This document shows, piece after piece, positions 8,144 through 17,421 of a DNA stretch of 64,000 nucleotides (position 1 is the first letter of the stretch; each line of letters begins with the position of its first letter). The stretch lies in contig NZ_QPMM01000002.1 in assembly GCF_003419895.1 (NCBI RefSeq), positions 496,001-560,000 of the forward strand. The letters are read 5' to 3'. The stretch comes from Chitinophaga silvatica. GTDB lineage: Bacteria; Bacteroidota; Bacteroidia; Chitinophagales; Chitinophagaceae. The notes beneath the pieces are model-generated. The model ran no database searches. It was given only the letters and a program-made list of their open reading frames with translations, and was not told the origin of the DNA. A program made the translations under genes and the position numbers.

Positions 8144-8781
8144 TGACAATCTTCCGATTAGATAAACGGCTGATATTTCCCCCGCCTCAGCTGGCAGAAG
8201 AAGATGGTTTACTGGCAGTAGGCGGAGATTTAAAAACTGAAAGATTACTGCTGGCCTATCGCTCCGGTATCTTTCCGTGGTACGACGAACCGCCTATTCT
8301 GTGGTGGAGCCCCGATCCCAGATTTGTATTGTTCCCCGATCAGCTTAAAGTATCTGCAAGTATGAAGCAGATTCTTCGTAAACAAACTTTTCAGGTTACC
8401 TATAATCAGGCTTTTGAAGCCGTTATAAAACGTTGTAGCTCCATTCCCCGTGCCGGGCAGGCAGGTACCTGGATTACCCCCGAAATGCAGGCGGCATATA
8501 TAAAACTACATCGTGAAGGTCACGCCATGTCTGTAGAATGCTGGCAGGATGGCCAACTGGTGGGTGGTTTATATGGTGTTAAATTAGGTGCTTTCTTTTT
8601 TGGAGAATCTATGTTCTCTGATGTCAGCAATGCCTCAAAAACTGCATTTATCACTTTTGTACAGCAATATGCCAATGAATTGCAGATGATAGATTGCCAG
8701 GTATATACAGATCATCTGGCGTCTCTGGGTGCCACGTTTATTTCCAGAGAAGAATTTTTGTTGATCATTGGCTTCCTGTAA
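8143..8781 (+). CDS. aat: leucyl/phenylalanyl-tRNA--protein transferase
   Basis: Enzyme of 212 residues that attaches Leu or Phe from aminoacyl-tRNA to proteins with N-terminal Lys or Arg, creating degrons for ClpS/ClpAP. Family signatures: GLLAVGGDL, GIFPWYDEPPILWWSPDPRF, and GGLYGVKLGAFFFGESMFS with the catalytic-site Glu. The length matches E. coli Aat (234) minus short termini. Translational coupling to clpS puts the degron writer and reader in one transcript, a pairing that strengthens both calls. Confidence 0.96.
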   Translation: MTIFRLDKRLIFPPPQLAEEDGLLAVGGDLKTERLLLAYRSGIFPWYDEPPILWWSPDPRFVLFPDQLKVSASMKQILRKQTFQVTYNQAFEAVIKRCSSIPRAGQAGTWITPEMQAAYIKLHREGHAMSVECWQDGQLVGGLYGVKLGAFFFGESMFSDVSNASKTAFITFVQQYANELQMIDCQVYTDHLASLGATFISREEFLLIIGFL

Positions 8782-8983
8782 TCTCCTTTTTATTTTTTAG
8801 TATGTTGATACAAAGCTTTTGTTTATAGAAAATATTGCATAATTTTTTGTCCGAATTGCCCCGACAAAATGTCTATTCAACACCCCTTAAAAGTTCTGTC
8901 TTAATAATATGTTTGTCAAACTTTCAAAATAAAAAAGGCTAATACGAAAAGGTTTAACAGTTAATTACCCACAATCAAACAAA

Positions 8984-9598
8984 ATGAAAAAGTCAGTATT
9001 TCTGCTGCTATTGTCAGCATTTTTCGTTAGTAGTTATGCTACTATACCTGTTCCACCAAAAAAAGATAACGACAACAAATATCTTATTCATTTGCTTGTA
9101 CAAACGAGAGACAGTGTGTTACAGGCTGTGAATGGATTATCAGATGCTCAGCTTACCTATAAGCCTGCACCAGACAGATGGTCGGTTATAGAATGTGTAG
9201 AGCATATCATGAAAACAGAAAAAATATTCTGGAACATGGAGCAACAAGCGGTAAATCAACCGGCTAATCCTGAAAAACGGAAAGATATTAAAGTTACTGA
9301 CGAAATGATTGAAAAAGGAGTGGAAGATCGCAGCCATAAAGCCAAAGCTCCAGACATGCTGGTACCTACGCACGAGTATTCTTCCAACGCTGCATTAATA
9401 AAAGCGTTTACTGATCAACGTAACCAATTGATTTCCTATCTGGAAAACACGAAAGACAATCTGAGAGATCATGTTACCGAATTACCGGTTTTTGGCACCG
9501 CCGATGCCTATCAGATTTTATTAATGGATGCTGCCCATACAAACAGGCATACACAGCAATTAAGAGAAGTAATGGCTAGTCCTGGTTTTCCTAAATGA
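8984..9598 (+). CDS. exported DinB-like four-helix protein
   Basis: Protein of 204 residues with an N-terminal signal peptide (hydrophobic segment ending in SSYATIP). The rest is a DinB/YfiT-like four-helix bundle: WSVIECVEHIMKTEKIFW supplies the first metal His and DAAHTNRHTQQLREV the HxxxH pair. The DinB superfamily includes thiol-dependent transferases such as bacillithiol S-transferase BstA, but most members have no known role. Secretion is somewhat unusual for the fold. It is monocistronic and convergent with mtaB, with only 3 bp between the two stops. Confidence 0.75.
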   Translation: MKKSVFLLLLSAFFVSSYATIPVPPKKDNDNKYLIHLLVQTRDSVLQAVNGLSDAQLTYKPAPDRWSVIECVEHIMKTEKIFWNMEQQAVNQPANPEKRKDIKVTDEMIEKGVEDRSHKAKAPDMLVPTHEYSSNAALIKAFTDQRNQLISYLENTKDNLRDHVTELPVFGTADAYQILLMDAAHTNRHTQQLREVMASPGFPK

Positions 9599-9601
9599 GG
9601 A

Positions 9602-10879
9602 TTAACGAAGTTCCCAGTCGATCAACTGATTGTGCCACTCCTTGCGGAAAGGAGTGGTAACTTTTATGTAGTTATCTGTATACCCTTCCATCATTCCATC
9701 TTTACCTAATGATTCGAACAATACTTTTCTGGTTTGATTCAGATGTTGTTCGGTAAAGAATTGAAGTTTTTTATGACTAAGGTTTCGTAGTTGCTTATTT
9801 CTCTCCTGACGAACCGGAACAGGAACAACTGGTTTTATTTCCAGTGCTGTTGTATTGGCACGTTCAGAATAAGTGAAAACGTGGAGATAGGAAACATCCA
9901 GGTCGTGCAGGAAGTCGTAGGTTTCCTTAAAGTTTTCATCACTTTCAGAAGGGAATCCTACAATTACATCTACACCAATGGCGCAATGAGGCATCACCTC
10001 TTTAATAAGCGCTACTTTTTCTGCATAAAGCTCGCGACGATAACGTCTGCGCATTTTACCCAGAATTTCATTGCTTCCACTTTGAAGCGGAATATGGAAA
10101 TGAGGCATGAATCTTTTGCTTTTTGCAACAAATTCAATGATCTCATTAGAAAGCAGATTAGGTTCTATGGAAGAGATCCGGTAGCGGCTGATACCCTCAA
10201 CTTCATCCAGCGCCTGGGCTAATTCAAAGAAAGATTCTTCTTTCTTCTTTCCACCCTCAAAGCCTTTTCCGAAATCTCCCAGGTTTACGCCTGTAAGTAC
10301 AATTTCTTTTACCCCATTGGCTGCCAGCTGCTGAGCCTGTGTTACCACATTGGCAACACTATCGCTCCGGCTTTTTCCACGGGCCATTGGAATGGTACAG
10401 AAAGCACAGGTATAATCGCAACCATCCTGTACTTTCAGGAAAGTACGGGTACGGTCGTTTACTGAGTAAGAAGAGTGAAAGGTATTAACATCTTCAATAT
10501 CGCAGGAACAGATTTTTGCGGCATCTCCCTTGGTCAGATTCTTAAGATGCTCGGTAATGTTGAACTTTTCGGCAGCACCTAAAACCAGGTCAACCCCTTC
10601 GATATTTGCAATTTCTTCAGGTTTCAACTGGGCATAACAGCCGGTAATTACTACCATACTGCCAGGAGCACGGCGTTGAATACGCCTTACCAGCATGCGG
10701 CATTCCTTGTCGGCATTGTCGGTAACCGAACAAGTGTTAATGACATATACATCGGCAGTTTCCTCAAAATCTTTCTTGATAAAACCATCCTGTTCCAGTA
10801 ACCTGCTCAAAGTAGAGGTCTCTGAAAAATTCAGCTTACAGCCGAGAGTATGAAATGCTACTGTTTTTACCTGTTCCAT
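9602..10879 (-). CDS. mtaB: tRNA t6A37 methylthiotransferase MtaB
   Basis: Radical-SAM enzyme of 425 residues that converts t6A to ms2t6A at tRNA position 37. Layout: N-terminal MTTase domain with cluster cysteines (TLGCKLNFSE, NTCSVTDNADKEC, TGCYAQ), the radical-SAM motif CDYTCAFCTIP at about residue 150, and a C-terminal TRAM-like tail. The MtaB type rather than MiaB or RimO is chosen from FHTLGCKLN and the length. The frame is open to a TTG at 10891, but the -7 box at 10889-10896 covers it, so ATG 10879 is taken as the start. Confidence 0.93.
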   Translation of the reverse strand: MEQVKTVAFHTLGCKLNFSETSTLSRLLEQDGFIKKDFEETADVYVINTCSVTDNADKECRMLVRRIQRRAPGSMVVITGCYAQLKPEEIANIEGVDLVLGAAEKFNITEHLKNLTKGDAAKICSCDIEDVNTFHSSYSVNDRTRTFLKVQDGCDYTCAFCTIPMARGKSRSDSVANVVTQAQQLAANGVKEIVLTGVNLGDFGKGFEGGKKKEESFFELAQALDEVEGISRYRISSIEPNLLSNEIIEFVAKSKRFMPHFHIPLQSGSNEILGKMRRRYRRELYAEKVALIKEVMPHCAIGVDVIVGFPSESDENFKETYDFLHDLDVSYLHVFTYSERANTTALEIKPVVPVPVRQERNKQLRNLSHKKLQFFTEQHLNQTRKVLFESLGKDGMMEGYTDNYIKVTTPFRKEWHNQLIDWELR

Positions 10880-10888
10880 AAGGGGAAG

Positions 10889-10896
10889 CAAAGGTA
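10889..10896 (-). promoter_or_regulatory. -7 promoter element of mtaB
   Basis: The minus strand reads TACCTTTG, a match to TAnnTTTG, only about 10 bp upstream of ATG 10879. If it is used, the mRNA would have a leader of about 5 nt. Confidence 0.45.
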
Positions 10897-10958
10897 GGAA
10901 CTTTTTATGTCATAGTTAGGTAAGGAATTTTAAGTATTTTGCGCCGCGTTCTAATTTT

Positions 10959-11402
10959 ATGAAATCCATACAAAAATATCTCCCTGTATTATTTCTTGGC
11001 TTGTTATTACTTGCCGGGTGGCACCAGCGTTGGTGGAAAAGCTCCAATAAATCACTTGGGCCGGTAGGAAAGCCAGTAGTAGCCAGGGGCGCTCTGGATG
11101 ACAAAAATGTAGGTAGTGCTGTTATAAACAGACATGCCAAACTAGAGTATACTAAACATGCCATTTGTCGGATGGAATGTAGACAGGTGACTACCAGTGA
11201 AGTCGAAGAAATCCTTGCCGTGGGAAAGATAAATCCGGAGAAATCTAATCCCAACGACCATCCCTGCCCTACTTATGCGCTGGAAGGGTATTCTACAGAA
11301 GGCCAACACCTCCGTATCATAATAGCACCTTGCGAAGACGAAAAGGCCAAAGTAATTACCTGCATAGATCTTGATAAGGATTGGGTTTGTAACTGCGAAT
11401 AG
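10959..11402 (+). CDS. membrane-anchored DUF4258-like protein
   Basis: Small protein of 147 residues. An uncleaved N-terminal helix (residues 7-22) is followed by a DUF4258-type domain: TKHAICRMECRQVTTSEVEE (a His-x-x-x-R helix), an EGYSTEGQHLRIIIAP strand pair, and a C-terminal VITCIDL. DUF4258 proteins resemble the RelE/toxin-like fold of small nucleases, but no function is assigned. Four Cys residues in the last third could form disulfides or bind metal. No antitoxin-like neighbour is seen, and it is transcribed divergently from mtaB. Confidence 0.7.
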   Translation: MKSIQKYLPVLFLGLLLLAGWHQRWWKSSNKSLGPVGKPVVARGALDDKNVGSAVINRHAKLEYTKHAICRMECRQVTTSEVEEILAVGKINPEKSNPNDHPCPTYALEGYSTEGQHLRIIIAPCEDEKAKVITCIDLDKDWVCNCE

Positions 11403-11473
11403 GACAAACTACATTTATTAACGATTTTCTTCGTAGTTTTCCACCTTTATTTCAACCTTTCACAGAGGCGTTT

Positions 11474-12241
11474 ATGAAATTGTTATTGAAACCGTTGCGT
11501 GTTATATATGTGATATACGCCGCTGCTACCTTCCTGGGTATCATGTTTTTGATATTGCCGCCTATATTTTTGGCTTCTTTGCTTGGTAAGCACAGGGGAG
11601 GGAACATTATATTTTATTTTCTTCGTTTTTGGGCACATACCTGGTTCCCGCTGGTTGGTATGCCGGTAACCCGTAAATATGAATGTGAGAAAGATAAGGA
11701 TCCGTGTATTTTTGTTGTAAACCACCGTTCTTACCTGGATGCTGCAATTGCTGTTAAAGTAATGCGCTTACCTTTCAGACCACTGGGGAAGATTGAAATG
11801 TCTAAAATTCCGTTTTTCGGATTTATTTATAAGAATTCCGTTGTTCCGGTAGATCGCTCGAGCGCTCCCGCCAGGGCTAAAAGTGTGCGCGAAATGATGT
11901 CGGCCCTTAAAGCCGGTATTTCTATCCTGGTATTTCCAGAAGGTACTACCAACGATACTGATCAACCACTCCGCCCTTTTCATAACGGTGCTTTCAGAAT
12001 GGCTATAGAACTACAGATTCCAATAAAGCCTGTACTATATCTGGATGCTGGCGACCGCTTGCCGCATACAGGGCTCATGAATATCTCTCCAGGTAAATGC
12101 CGCGTAGTGTTTTTGCCTCCGGTACCCGTTGCCGGCCTTACTTTAGATGATATCAACACCCTTAAACAACAGGTGTATGAAATCATGGACAAAGAATTAC
12201 GTAAATACCGTAAATACCCAACTTTGCAACCCGTAGGATGA
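11474..12241 (+). CDS. plsC: 1-acyl-sn-glycerol-3-phosphate acyltransferase
   Basis: Inner-membrane acyltransferase of 255 residues that makes phosphatidic acid from lysophosphatidic acid. N-terminal hydrophobic helices (residues 8-40) precede the PlsC domain with the catalytic HxxxxD box NHRSYLDA, the substrate block VPVDRSSAPAR and FPEGTTND. Related lysophospholipid acyltransferases (e.g. of ornithine-lipid pathways) share these boxes, so the exact acceptor is not certain. Its last 4 bp overlap the priA start (ATGA), so the two are translationally coupled. Confidence 0.9.
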   Translation: MKLLLKPLRVIYVIYAAATFLGIMFLILPPIFLASLLGKHRGGNIIFYFLRFWAHTWFPLVGMPVTRKYECEKDKDPCIFVVNHRSYLDAAIAVKVMRLPFRPLGKIEMSKIPFFGFIYKNSVVPVDRSSAPARAKSVREMMSALKAGISILVFPEGTTNDTDQPLRPFHNGAFRMAIELQIPIKPVLYLDAGDRLPHTGLMNISPGKCRVVFLPPVPVAGLTLDDINTLKQQVYEIMDKELRKYRKYPTLQPVG

Positions 12242-14679
12242 AATACGCAGATGTAATATTGCCATTAGCGTTACCAAAGAATTATACTTATTCCGTTCCT
12301 GAAAAAATGGAAACCTCCCTGCTACCAGGCAGTCGGGTAGCCGTTCAGTTAGGAAAACAAAAGAAGTATGCAGGTATTGTAAAGGCTGTACATGAGCAGG
12401 CTCCTCCTTATAAAACCAAACCAATCCTCGATCTGCTGGATACTAATCCTGTCGTATATCCTACACAGTTAGCCTTCTGGACCTGGATTGCCAGCTATTA
12501 TATGTGCACAGAAGGGGAAGTGCTGAATGCTGCCCTGCCTGCGCATCTGAAGCTGTCGAGCGAAACAATCCTTCTCTATAACGATGCCTATGGAACAGAT
12601 TTTTCGGCACTGGATGACGATGAATATCTCATTGCTGAGGCTTTGCTTGTTCGAAAGGAATTACGAATAGAAGAAGTACAATTAATTCTCGATAAATCAT
12701 CTGTCTATTCCATCATCAAAAAACTAATAGAAAAACAAGTTCTGTTAGTGTATGAAGAGTTGAAGGAAGCTTATAAAGAGAAGAAAGAAAGCTTTGTGCA
12801 GCTCCATGCCGAATATCAGGAAGATGCTCAGCTGGAAGCTTTGTTCAACGAACTGGGAAAAGCTCCAAAACAAATGGAACTGCTCCTGGCCTATTTACAT
12901 CTACTAAAAACAACCGGCAGCGTTTCACAGAAAGAACTGCTTAAAAAGTCTGGCGCCACAACAGCTCAGCTTAAAGGGCTGGTAGATAAACAGGTGTTAT
13001 GGATAGAAAAAAGAACAGTCGATAGATTACCCGGAAGCAATACTGCTGCCCAAATCGATTTTGACCTGAGTCCGGCCCAAACTGTAGCTTTATCAGCAAT
13101 TCAGGATAATTTTAAGGATAAACAAGTTACGTTACTACACGGTGTTACCTCCAGTGGTAAAACCCAGATCTACGTAAAACTCATAGAAGAATACCTGGCA
13201 GCTGGTAAACAAGTGCTTTACCTGTTACCGGAAATTGGACTTACGGCTCAAATAACCAGACGATTAAAAAAACATTTTGGAGATATCCTGGGTATTTATC
13301 ATTCCCGATTCAACAACAACGAAAGAGTAGAAATCTGGAACAAGGTAAAATCTCAGGAACTTAAAGTAATACTGGGAGCGCGTTCCAGTTTATTACTGCC
13401 ATTTAAAGATCTGGGTCTCGTTATCCTGGATGAAGAACATGATGCTTCTTACAAACAGCAGGACCCGGCTCCCAGATACCACGCAAGAGATGCTGCTATT
13501 TATTATGCCGCTCAGTTTAAGGCTAAAGTATTGTTAGGATCAGCAACTCCTTCTCTCGAATCCTATTATAATGCTCAACAGGGTAAATATGGCCTGGTTA
13601 CATTAGGAGAACGATTTGGAGGTATTGAGATGCCGGCAATTGAGCTGATTGATATCAAACGCGAGATGGCAGAAAAAACAATGGACGGCAATTTCTCTTC
13701 TGCACTTAAAACTGCTATTTCTGATACTGTTGCAGCTGGCAAACAGGTAATATTATTCCAGAATCGAAGAGGTTATGCTCCTTTTCTTCTTTGTACTACC
13801 TGTGGCTGGATTCCTCATTGCAAGCAATGTGATGTATCATTAACCTATCATAGAAACCAGGATAAACTGCATTGCCATTATTGCGGCACTAAATATCCTT
13901 ATGTGCATACCTGCACCGCTTGCGGATCACAAACCATTGAACCAAAAAGTTTTGGTACTGAAAAAATCGAAGACGATCTGCAAATAGCCTTCCCAGAAGC
14001 CAGAATTGCCAGGATGGATGTGGATACTGTCAGAAATAAAGACAGCCATAATAAACTGATTGAACGACTGGAAGATAAAAGTGTAGATATTCTCGTAGGA
14101 ACACAAATGGTAGTGAAGGGGCTCGACTTTGAGAATGTGAATCTGGTAGGAATTCTGAGTGCAGACAGCCTGCTGAGTTTTCCGGATTTCAGAGTGCATG
14201 AGAGGGCTTTTCAGTTAATGGAGCAGGTGAGTGGCCGGGCCGGCAGAAAACATGGAACAGGCAGGGTACTGATTCAGGCAGCCAATCCCCGACACCCTGT
14301 GCTGCACTACGTTACAGCACATGATTATAAAGCTATGTATGATGCTGAAATAGCTGAAAGACATGCGTTTTCCTATCCTCCTTTTGTCAGGCTTCTAAAA
14401 CTGACTATCAAGCATAAGAACCAACAAGTGGCAGAACAGGCCGCTCATATTTTAGCAAGCTGGTTACATCCTATGTTAGGCAATCAGTTAATGGGCCCGG
14501 CTGTGCCTTTGGTAGCCAGAGTGAGAAATAATTATCTGCAGGAATTATTAATAAAACTGCCCCGTGATGCGAAATCTATAGCCCAAATCAAACAACGAAT
14601 TCAGGACTATATTACTCAGTTAAGAACAGAGAAAAGATTCCGCACCGTGGCTATTATTCCGGATGTTGACGGAGTATAA
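12238..14679 (+). CDS. priA: primosomal protein N', replication restart helicase
   Basis: PriA of 813 residues; it reloads the replisome at stalled forks. Order: N-terminal 3'-DNA-binding domain (ADVILPLALPKNYTYSVPE), winged helix, helicase lobe 1 with Walker A GVTSSGKT and DEEH box (VILDEEHDASYKQ), and a zinc-binding insert with eight cysteines in CxxC pairs (CTTCGWIPHCKQC, CHYCG, CTACG). Lobe 2 has the GTQMVVKGLDF motif, followed by the C-terminal domain. E. coli PriA is 732 residues; the extra length is mostly in the N-terminal third. It overlaps plsC by 4 bp. Confidence 0.97.
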   Translation: MKYADVILPLALPKNYTYSVPEKMETSLLPGSRVAVQLGKQKKYAGIVKAVHEQAPPYKTKPILDLLDTNPVVYPTQLAFWTWIASYYMCTEGEVLNAALPAHLKLSSETILLYNDAYGTDFSALDDDEYLIAEALLVRKELRIEEVQLILDKSSVYSIIKKLIEKQVLLVYEELKEAYKEKKESFVQLHAEYQEDAQLEALFNELGKAPKQMELLLAYLHLLKTTGSVSQKELLKKSGATTAQLKGLVDKQVLWIEKRTVDRLPGSNTAAQIDFDLSPAQTVALSAIQDNFKDKQVTLLHGVTSSGKTQIYVKLIEEYLAAGKQVLYLLPEIGLTAQITRRLKKHFGDILGIYHSRFNNNERVEIWNKVKSQELKVILGARSSLLLPFKDLGLVILDEEHDASYKQQDPAPRYHARDAAIYYAAQFKAKVLLGSATPSLESYYNAQQGKYGLVTLGERFGGIEMPAIELIDIKREMAEKTMDGNFSSALKTAISDTVAAGKQVILFQNRRGYAPFLLCTTCGWIPHCKQCDVSLTYHRNQDKLHCHYCGTKYPYVHTCTACGSQTIEPKSFGTEKIEDDLQIAFPEARIARMDVDTVRNKDSHNKLIERLEDKSVDILVGTQMVVKGLDFENVNLVGILSADSLLSFPDFRVHERAFQLMEQVSGRAGRKHGTGRVLIQAANPRHPVLHYVTAHDYKAMYDAEIAERHAFSYPPFVRLLKLTIKHKNQQVAEQAAHILASWLHPMLGNQLMGPAVPLVARVRNNYLQELLIKLPRDAKSIAQIKQRIQDYITQLRTEKRFRTVAIIPDVDGV

Positions 14680-14681
14680 TG

Positions 14682-16628
14682 CTATTTGCTAAATACCATA
14701 TCCAGCTTCTGTAACTGACTTACCTTTTGTTGAATAGCCTTGAAGCTTTGTTTACTCTTCCCGGTAATATCGGCATTTTTGTACCATTCGATGATGAATA
14801 CACGTAACTGTTGTCCGTCTTGTGTACACTTAATTTTATACCCCAAAGCCGGATCATTAATATCGGTATTAAATTCATTGATATTTGTCAGACGTAAACC
14901 GGCAGGTACAGTTATATTAATTCTTTTCTCCTGGTAATACGGGAATGAAAGCTGAATAGGCAAATCACCCGGCGGAATCTGTAAAGCTGTGCTCATAGTG
15001 CCTCCCACTAATTCTCCTATATGCAGTTTTGTTTGTCCGTCTGTTGTACTGATGAGATTGGGAGTAGATAAAGTACTTTGTAAAAGCACAGGTTTGTTGA
15101 GTGGGATGTTTGTGAATTTTTCATTCTCAAGTTGAATTGCAGAAGGTCTTCTGCTGCCGCCCTGAAAAGGTAATAATACATTCAGGATCTTATTTTTATT
15201 CTCCTGGTTATTTTCTGAATTAGTAAAAGCAGCTTTGATATTAGCAGCAGGATAACCGCCAAACGATTGTTTTACTTCCCAGGAAGGATTGTTCCAGTCG
15301 TTTAATGTTGCTTCAAGTGTGATATTGCTGTTAGTATAAGGAACAACGGGAGTAGTAATAAAATCAGTAAGTACTTTACTTTCCTCACCAATTAAAGTAT
15401 CGCGGCATCTGAGTGCTGTGATACCCGACCAGATAGACGGATAACAAGGAAAACGGGAATCCATCTCAGTAGGAGCAAGTGCTTGTTGAACCTGCGGGAA
15501 ATATAATAGTATATTTTTAGGAACCTCTCCAACCACAACATCAGGTACTAATGGAATGGTATCTCTACTACTCATAAGTAATATCTGCGATTGCACATTC
15601 AAAAGGTAATATATTCCACTCAGCAGTCGGACCATTCCGGCTTTTTCAACACGTTTACTTTTCAGGATGCTGATAATATCAAAAGTTTCTTTGGTATAAA
15701 CCGGATCTACAATTGTATAATTGCTCTTGACATATTGTTCTACCTGATAAATAAGTTGAGGTAGTGGCATCGGTTTTTGTAAAAATCCCCAGCGTTTTAG
15801 CTCTTTTTCAAGTTGTTTGTATTCAGGTTTTGAAATAGAGACATAGGGAATATAATTTTCCTGTCCGAAGTGTTGCCAGCTCGATCTCACGGTATCCTTT
15901 TGTTCGATAGCCTGATCTAATGAGAAGTCAACTCTTTGCAGCTGAGGCAAAAAGTAGAATAATTCATTATATACTAACGGAGCTAAATTTCTGGCAGATA
16001 CGGTGTAAAATCTCAGGTAGTTGGAAGTGCTATCAGTAGCAGGAGGAAGCCCTCCTGTTGGTTTAACTTTAAAGCTATAGCTTGCAGGAGCAATTAGCTG
16101 AAAGCTTGCATTTTCAACTTCAGTAGTTGATTGAAGATAGTCTGAACCCGAGAGATCGTACAGTATTTTCATGATTAATTCATATTCGATCTCCCAACCG
16201 GGTGCCAGGCCAAAGTCTCTGACAACTATTACTTTTCTACTATCGGGCATACGAATTGTACGAACCTGCTGATCGAGGTTAATAACTTCTCCTTTAGCAT
16301 TGATAGCCCTTATGCGCATGCTTACAAGTTCTTCATTTTGCTCAAACGAGAGCATGATTTGATGAAGACTATCGGCACCTTGCCGGGTGTTTACTTTAAT
16401 AGATTTATAGATAGCTTTATATTGAAAGCACCTGTAACTTCTATCCTTACGGGTAACATTAAAATCCCTCACCACTTTGTAGTTAAGTACGGTGAAAGGG
16501 GCGTCGGAAGTTGTGGTATGAAGTTCGGGTTGTTCTTTCCAGAGATCCTGGAAATAGTTATTTGATTGTGCCGTTGTGATATTAGCAATGCAAATGCCTA
16601 CAGTCAGAAAAAAGATCCATTTTTTCAT
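14682..16628 (-). CDS. exported DUF3857-type transglutaminase-like protein
   Basis: Protein of 648 residues with a signal peptide (hydrophobic core ICIANITTAQS). The N-terminal third has the DUF3857 pattern (FTVLNYKVVRDFNVTRKDRS; IRMPDSRKVIVVRDFGLAPGWEIEYEL). The middle keeps the helical outline of a transglutaminase-like domain (LIYQVEQYVKSNYTIV), but no Cys-His-Asp triad is visible: the position where the catalytic Cys would fall reads KRVEKAGMVRLLSGIYYLL. It probably no longer has enzyme activity. The function of this common Bacteroidota family is unknown. It is convergent with priA, with 2 bp between the stops. Confidence 0.7.
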   Translation of the reverse strand: MKKWIFFLTVGICIANITTAQSNNYFQDLWKEQPELHTTTSDAPFTVLNYKVVRDFNVTRKDRSYRCFQYKAIYKSIKVNTRQGADSLHQIMLSFEQNEELVSMRIRAINAKGEVINLDQQVRTIRMPDSRKVIVVRDFGLAPGWEIEYELIMKILYDLSGSDYLQSTTEVENASFQLIAPASYSFKVKPTGGLPPATDSTSNYLRFYTVSARNLAPLVYNELFYFLPQLQRVDFSLDQAIEQKDTVRSSWQHFGQENYIPYVSISKPEYKQLEKELKRWGFLQKPMPLPQLIYQVEQYVKSNYTIVDPVYTKETFDIISILKSKRVEKAGMVRLLSGIYYLLNVQSQILLMSSRDTIPLVPDVVVGEVPKNILLYFPQVQQALAPTEMDSRFPCYPSIWSGITALRCRDTLIGEESKVLTDFITTPVVPYTNSNITLEATLNDWNNPSWEVKQSFGGYPAANIKAAFTNSENNQENKNKILNVLLPFQGGSRRPSAIQLENEKFTNIPLNKPVLLQSTLSTPNLISTTDGQTKLHIGELVGGTMSTALQIPPGDLPIQLSFPYYQEKRINITVPAGLRLTNINEFNTDINDPALGYKIKCTQDGQQLRVFIIEWYKNADITGKSKQSFKAIQQKVSQLQKLDMVFSK

Positions 16629-16658
16629 AATGTGGCTAAGATAAGGAAATCCCTAACA

Positions 16659-17333
16659 TCAAAAAGCGCCCAAATTTTGAATGGCATCAGATTCCAGAAC
16701 ATGAACCCCTTTCTCGTTATTTTTTGCAGCTATAATCATGGCATTGGCAACAGTTGCGGCTTTAATACCCCTATATTTTTTCCATCTTCCCTGCAATAAA
16801 AAATAAAATAGTTGAATAAGGTATTTACCTATCCATTCTCCAAAGCGAAATTCCTGTCTTTTGCCAATTAAAAAGGAGGGTCTGAAAATATAAGTACTTG
16901 GAAATCCAACTTTTAATACTGCCTGCTCCATTTGCCCCTTGGTTCTCAGATAAAAATTTCTTGAGCGGGCATTTGCCCCAACAGCAGAAATCACCAGAAA
17001 CTGTTCCACTCCGGCAGCATGGGCGAGTTGGGCACAAGACACAGGAATCCCATAGTCTACTTCCCTGAATTTTTCTTTAGTTCTGGCCTTCTTAATGGTA
17101 GTACCGATACAGCAAAACAGAACATCCCCTTTCAGATGGGGAGTAAGAGAGGCTGTATCTTTAAAATTCACGATCACACTTTCGAGTTTAGGGCGTGGAT
17201 TAACCCAGGATTTGCGTACCAATACCCTTACAGTATCATAATCGGGGTCCAGTAATAAGGCGGATACAAGGTGAGTACCTGTTAATCCTGTTGCTCCTAA
17301 TACAATTGCTGTTTTACCCATAAAGGTTCTCAT
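16659..17333 (-). CDS. NAD(P)-binding Rossmann protein, atypical SDR
   Basis: Protein of 224 residues with an N-terminal dinucleotide-binding loop GATGLTGTHLV and NAD(P)-contact strands (VLVRKSW; DVLFCCIGTTIKKA). It resembles the atypical short-chain dehydrogenases of the HTATIP2/TIP30 type, in which CxGTT...A and FLVISAVGA are typical. These proteins often act as oxidoreductases or redox sensors with unknown substrate. Two in-frame ATGs (17333 and 17321) are possible. It shares strand with the DUF3857 gene 30 bp downstream and may be co-transcribed with it. Confidence 0.8.
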   Translation of the reverse strand: MRTFMGKTAIVLGATGLTGTHLVSALLLDPDYDTVRVLVRKSWVNPRPKLESVIVNFKDTASLTPHLKGDVLFCCIGTTIKKARTKEKFREVDYGIPVSCAQLAHAAGVEQFLVISAVGANARSRNFYLRTKGQMEQAVLKVGFPSTYIFRPSFLIGKRQEFRFGEWIGKYLIQLFYFLLQGRWKKYRGIKAATVANAMIIAAKNNEKGVHVLESDAIQNLGAF

Positions 17334-17391
17334 TATTTGGTGAATAAACCATAAATCTCAAGATCAGCATGTTTCAAATGAGATTTGCGGC

Positions 17392-17399
17392 TATCTTTG
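17392..17399 (+). promoter_or_regulatory. -7 promoter element of murB
   Basis: TATCTTTG fits TAnnTTTG and lies 22 bp before the murB ATG. A degenerate TTTC sits about 20 bp upstream where TTTG is expected. Confidence 0.5.
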
Positions 17400-17421
17400 C
17401 TGACCATAAATTTAAGTTATT

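Noticed and set aside
8782..8983. Regulatory element between aat and the DinB-like gene
   Set aside because: A/T-rich sequence with TTTG words but no convincing -7 box, hairpin or operator; nothing supportable.
10959..11402. DUF4258 protein as a RelE-type toxin of a toxin-antitoxin pair
   Set aside because: It has an N-terminal membrane anchor and no small antitoxin-like gene on either side.
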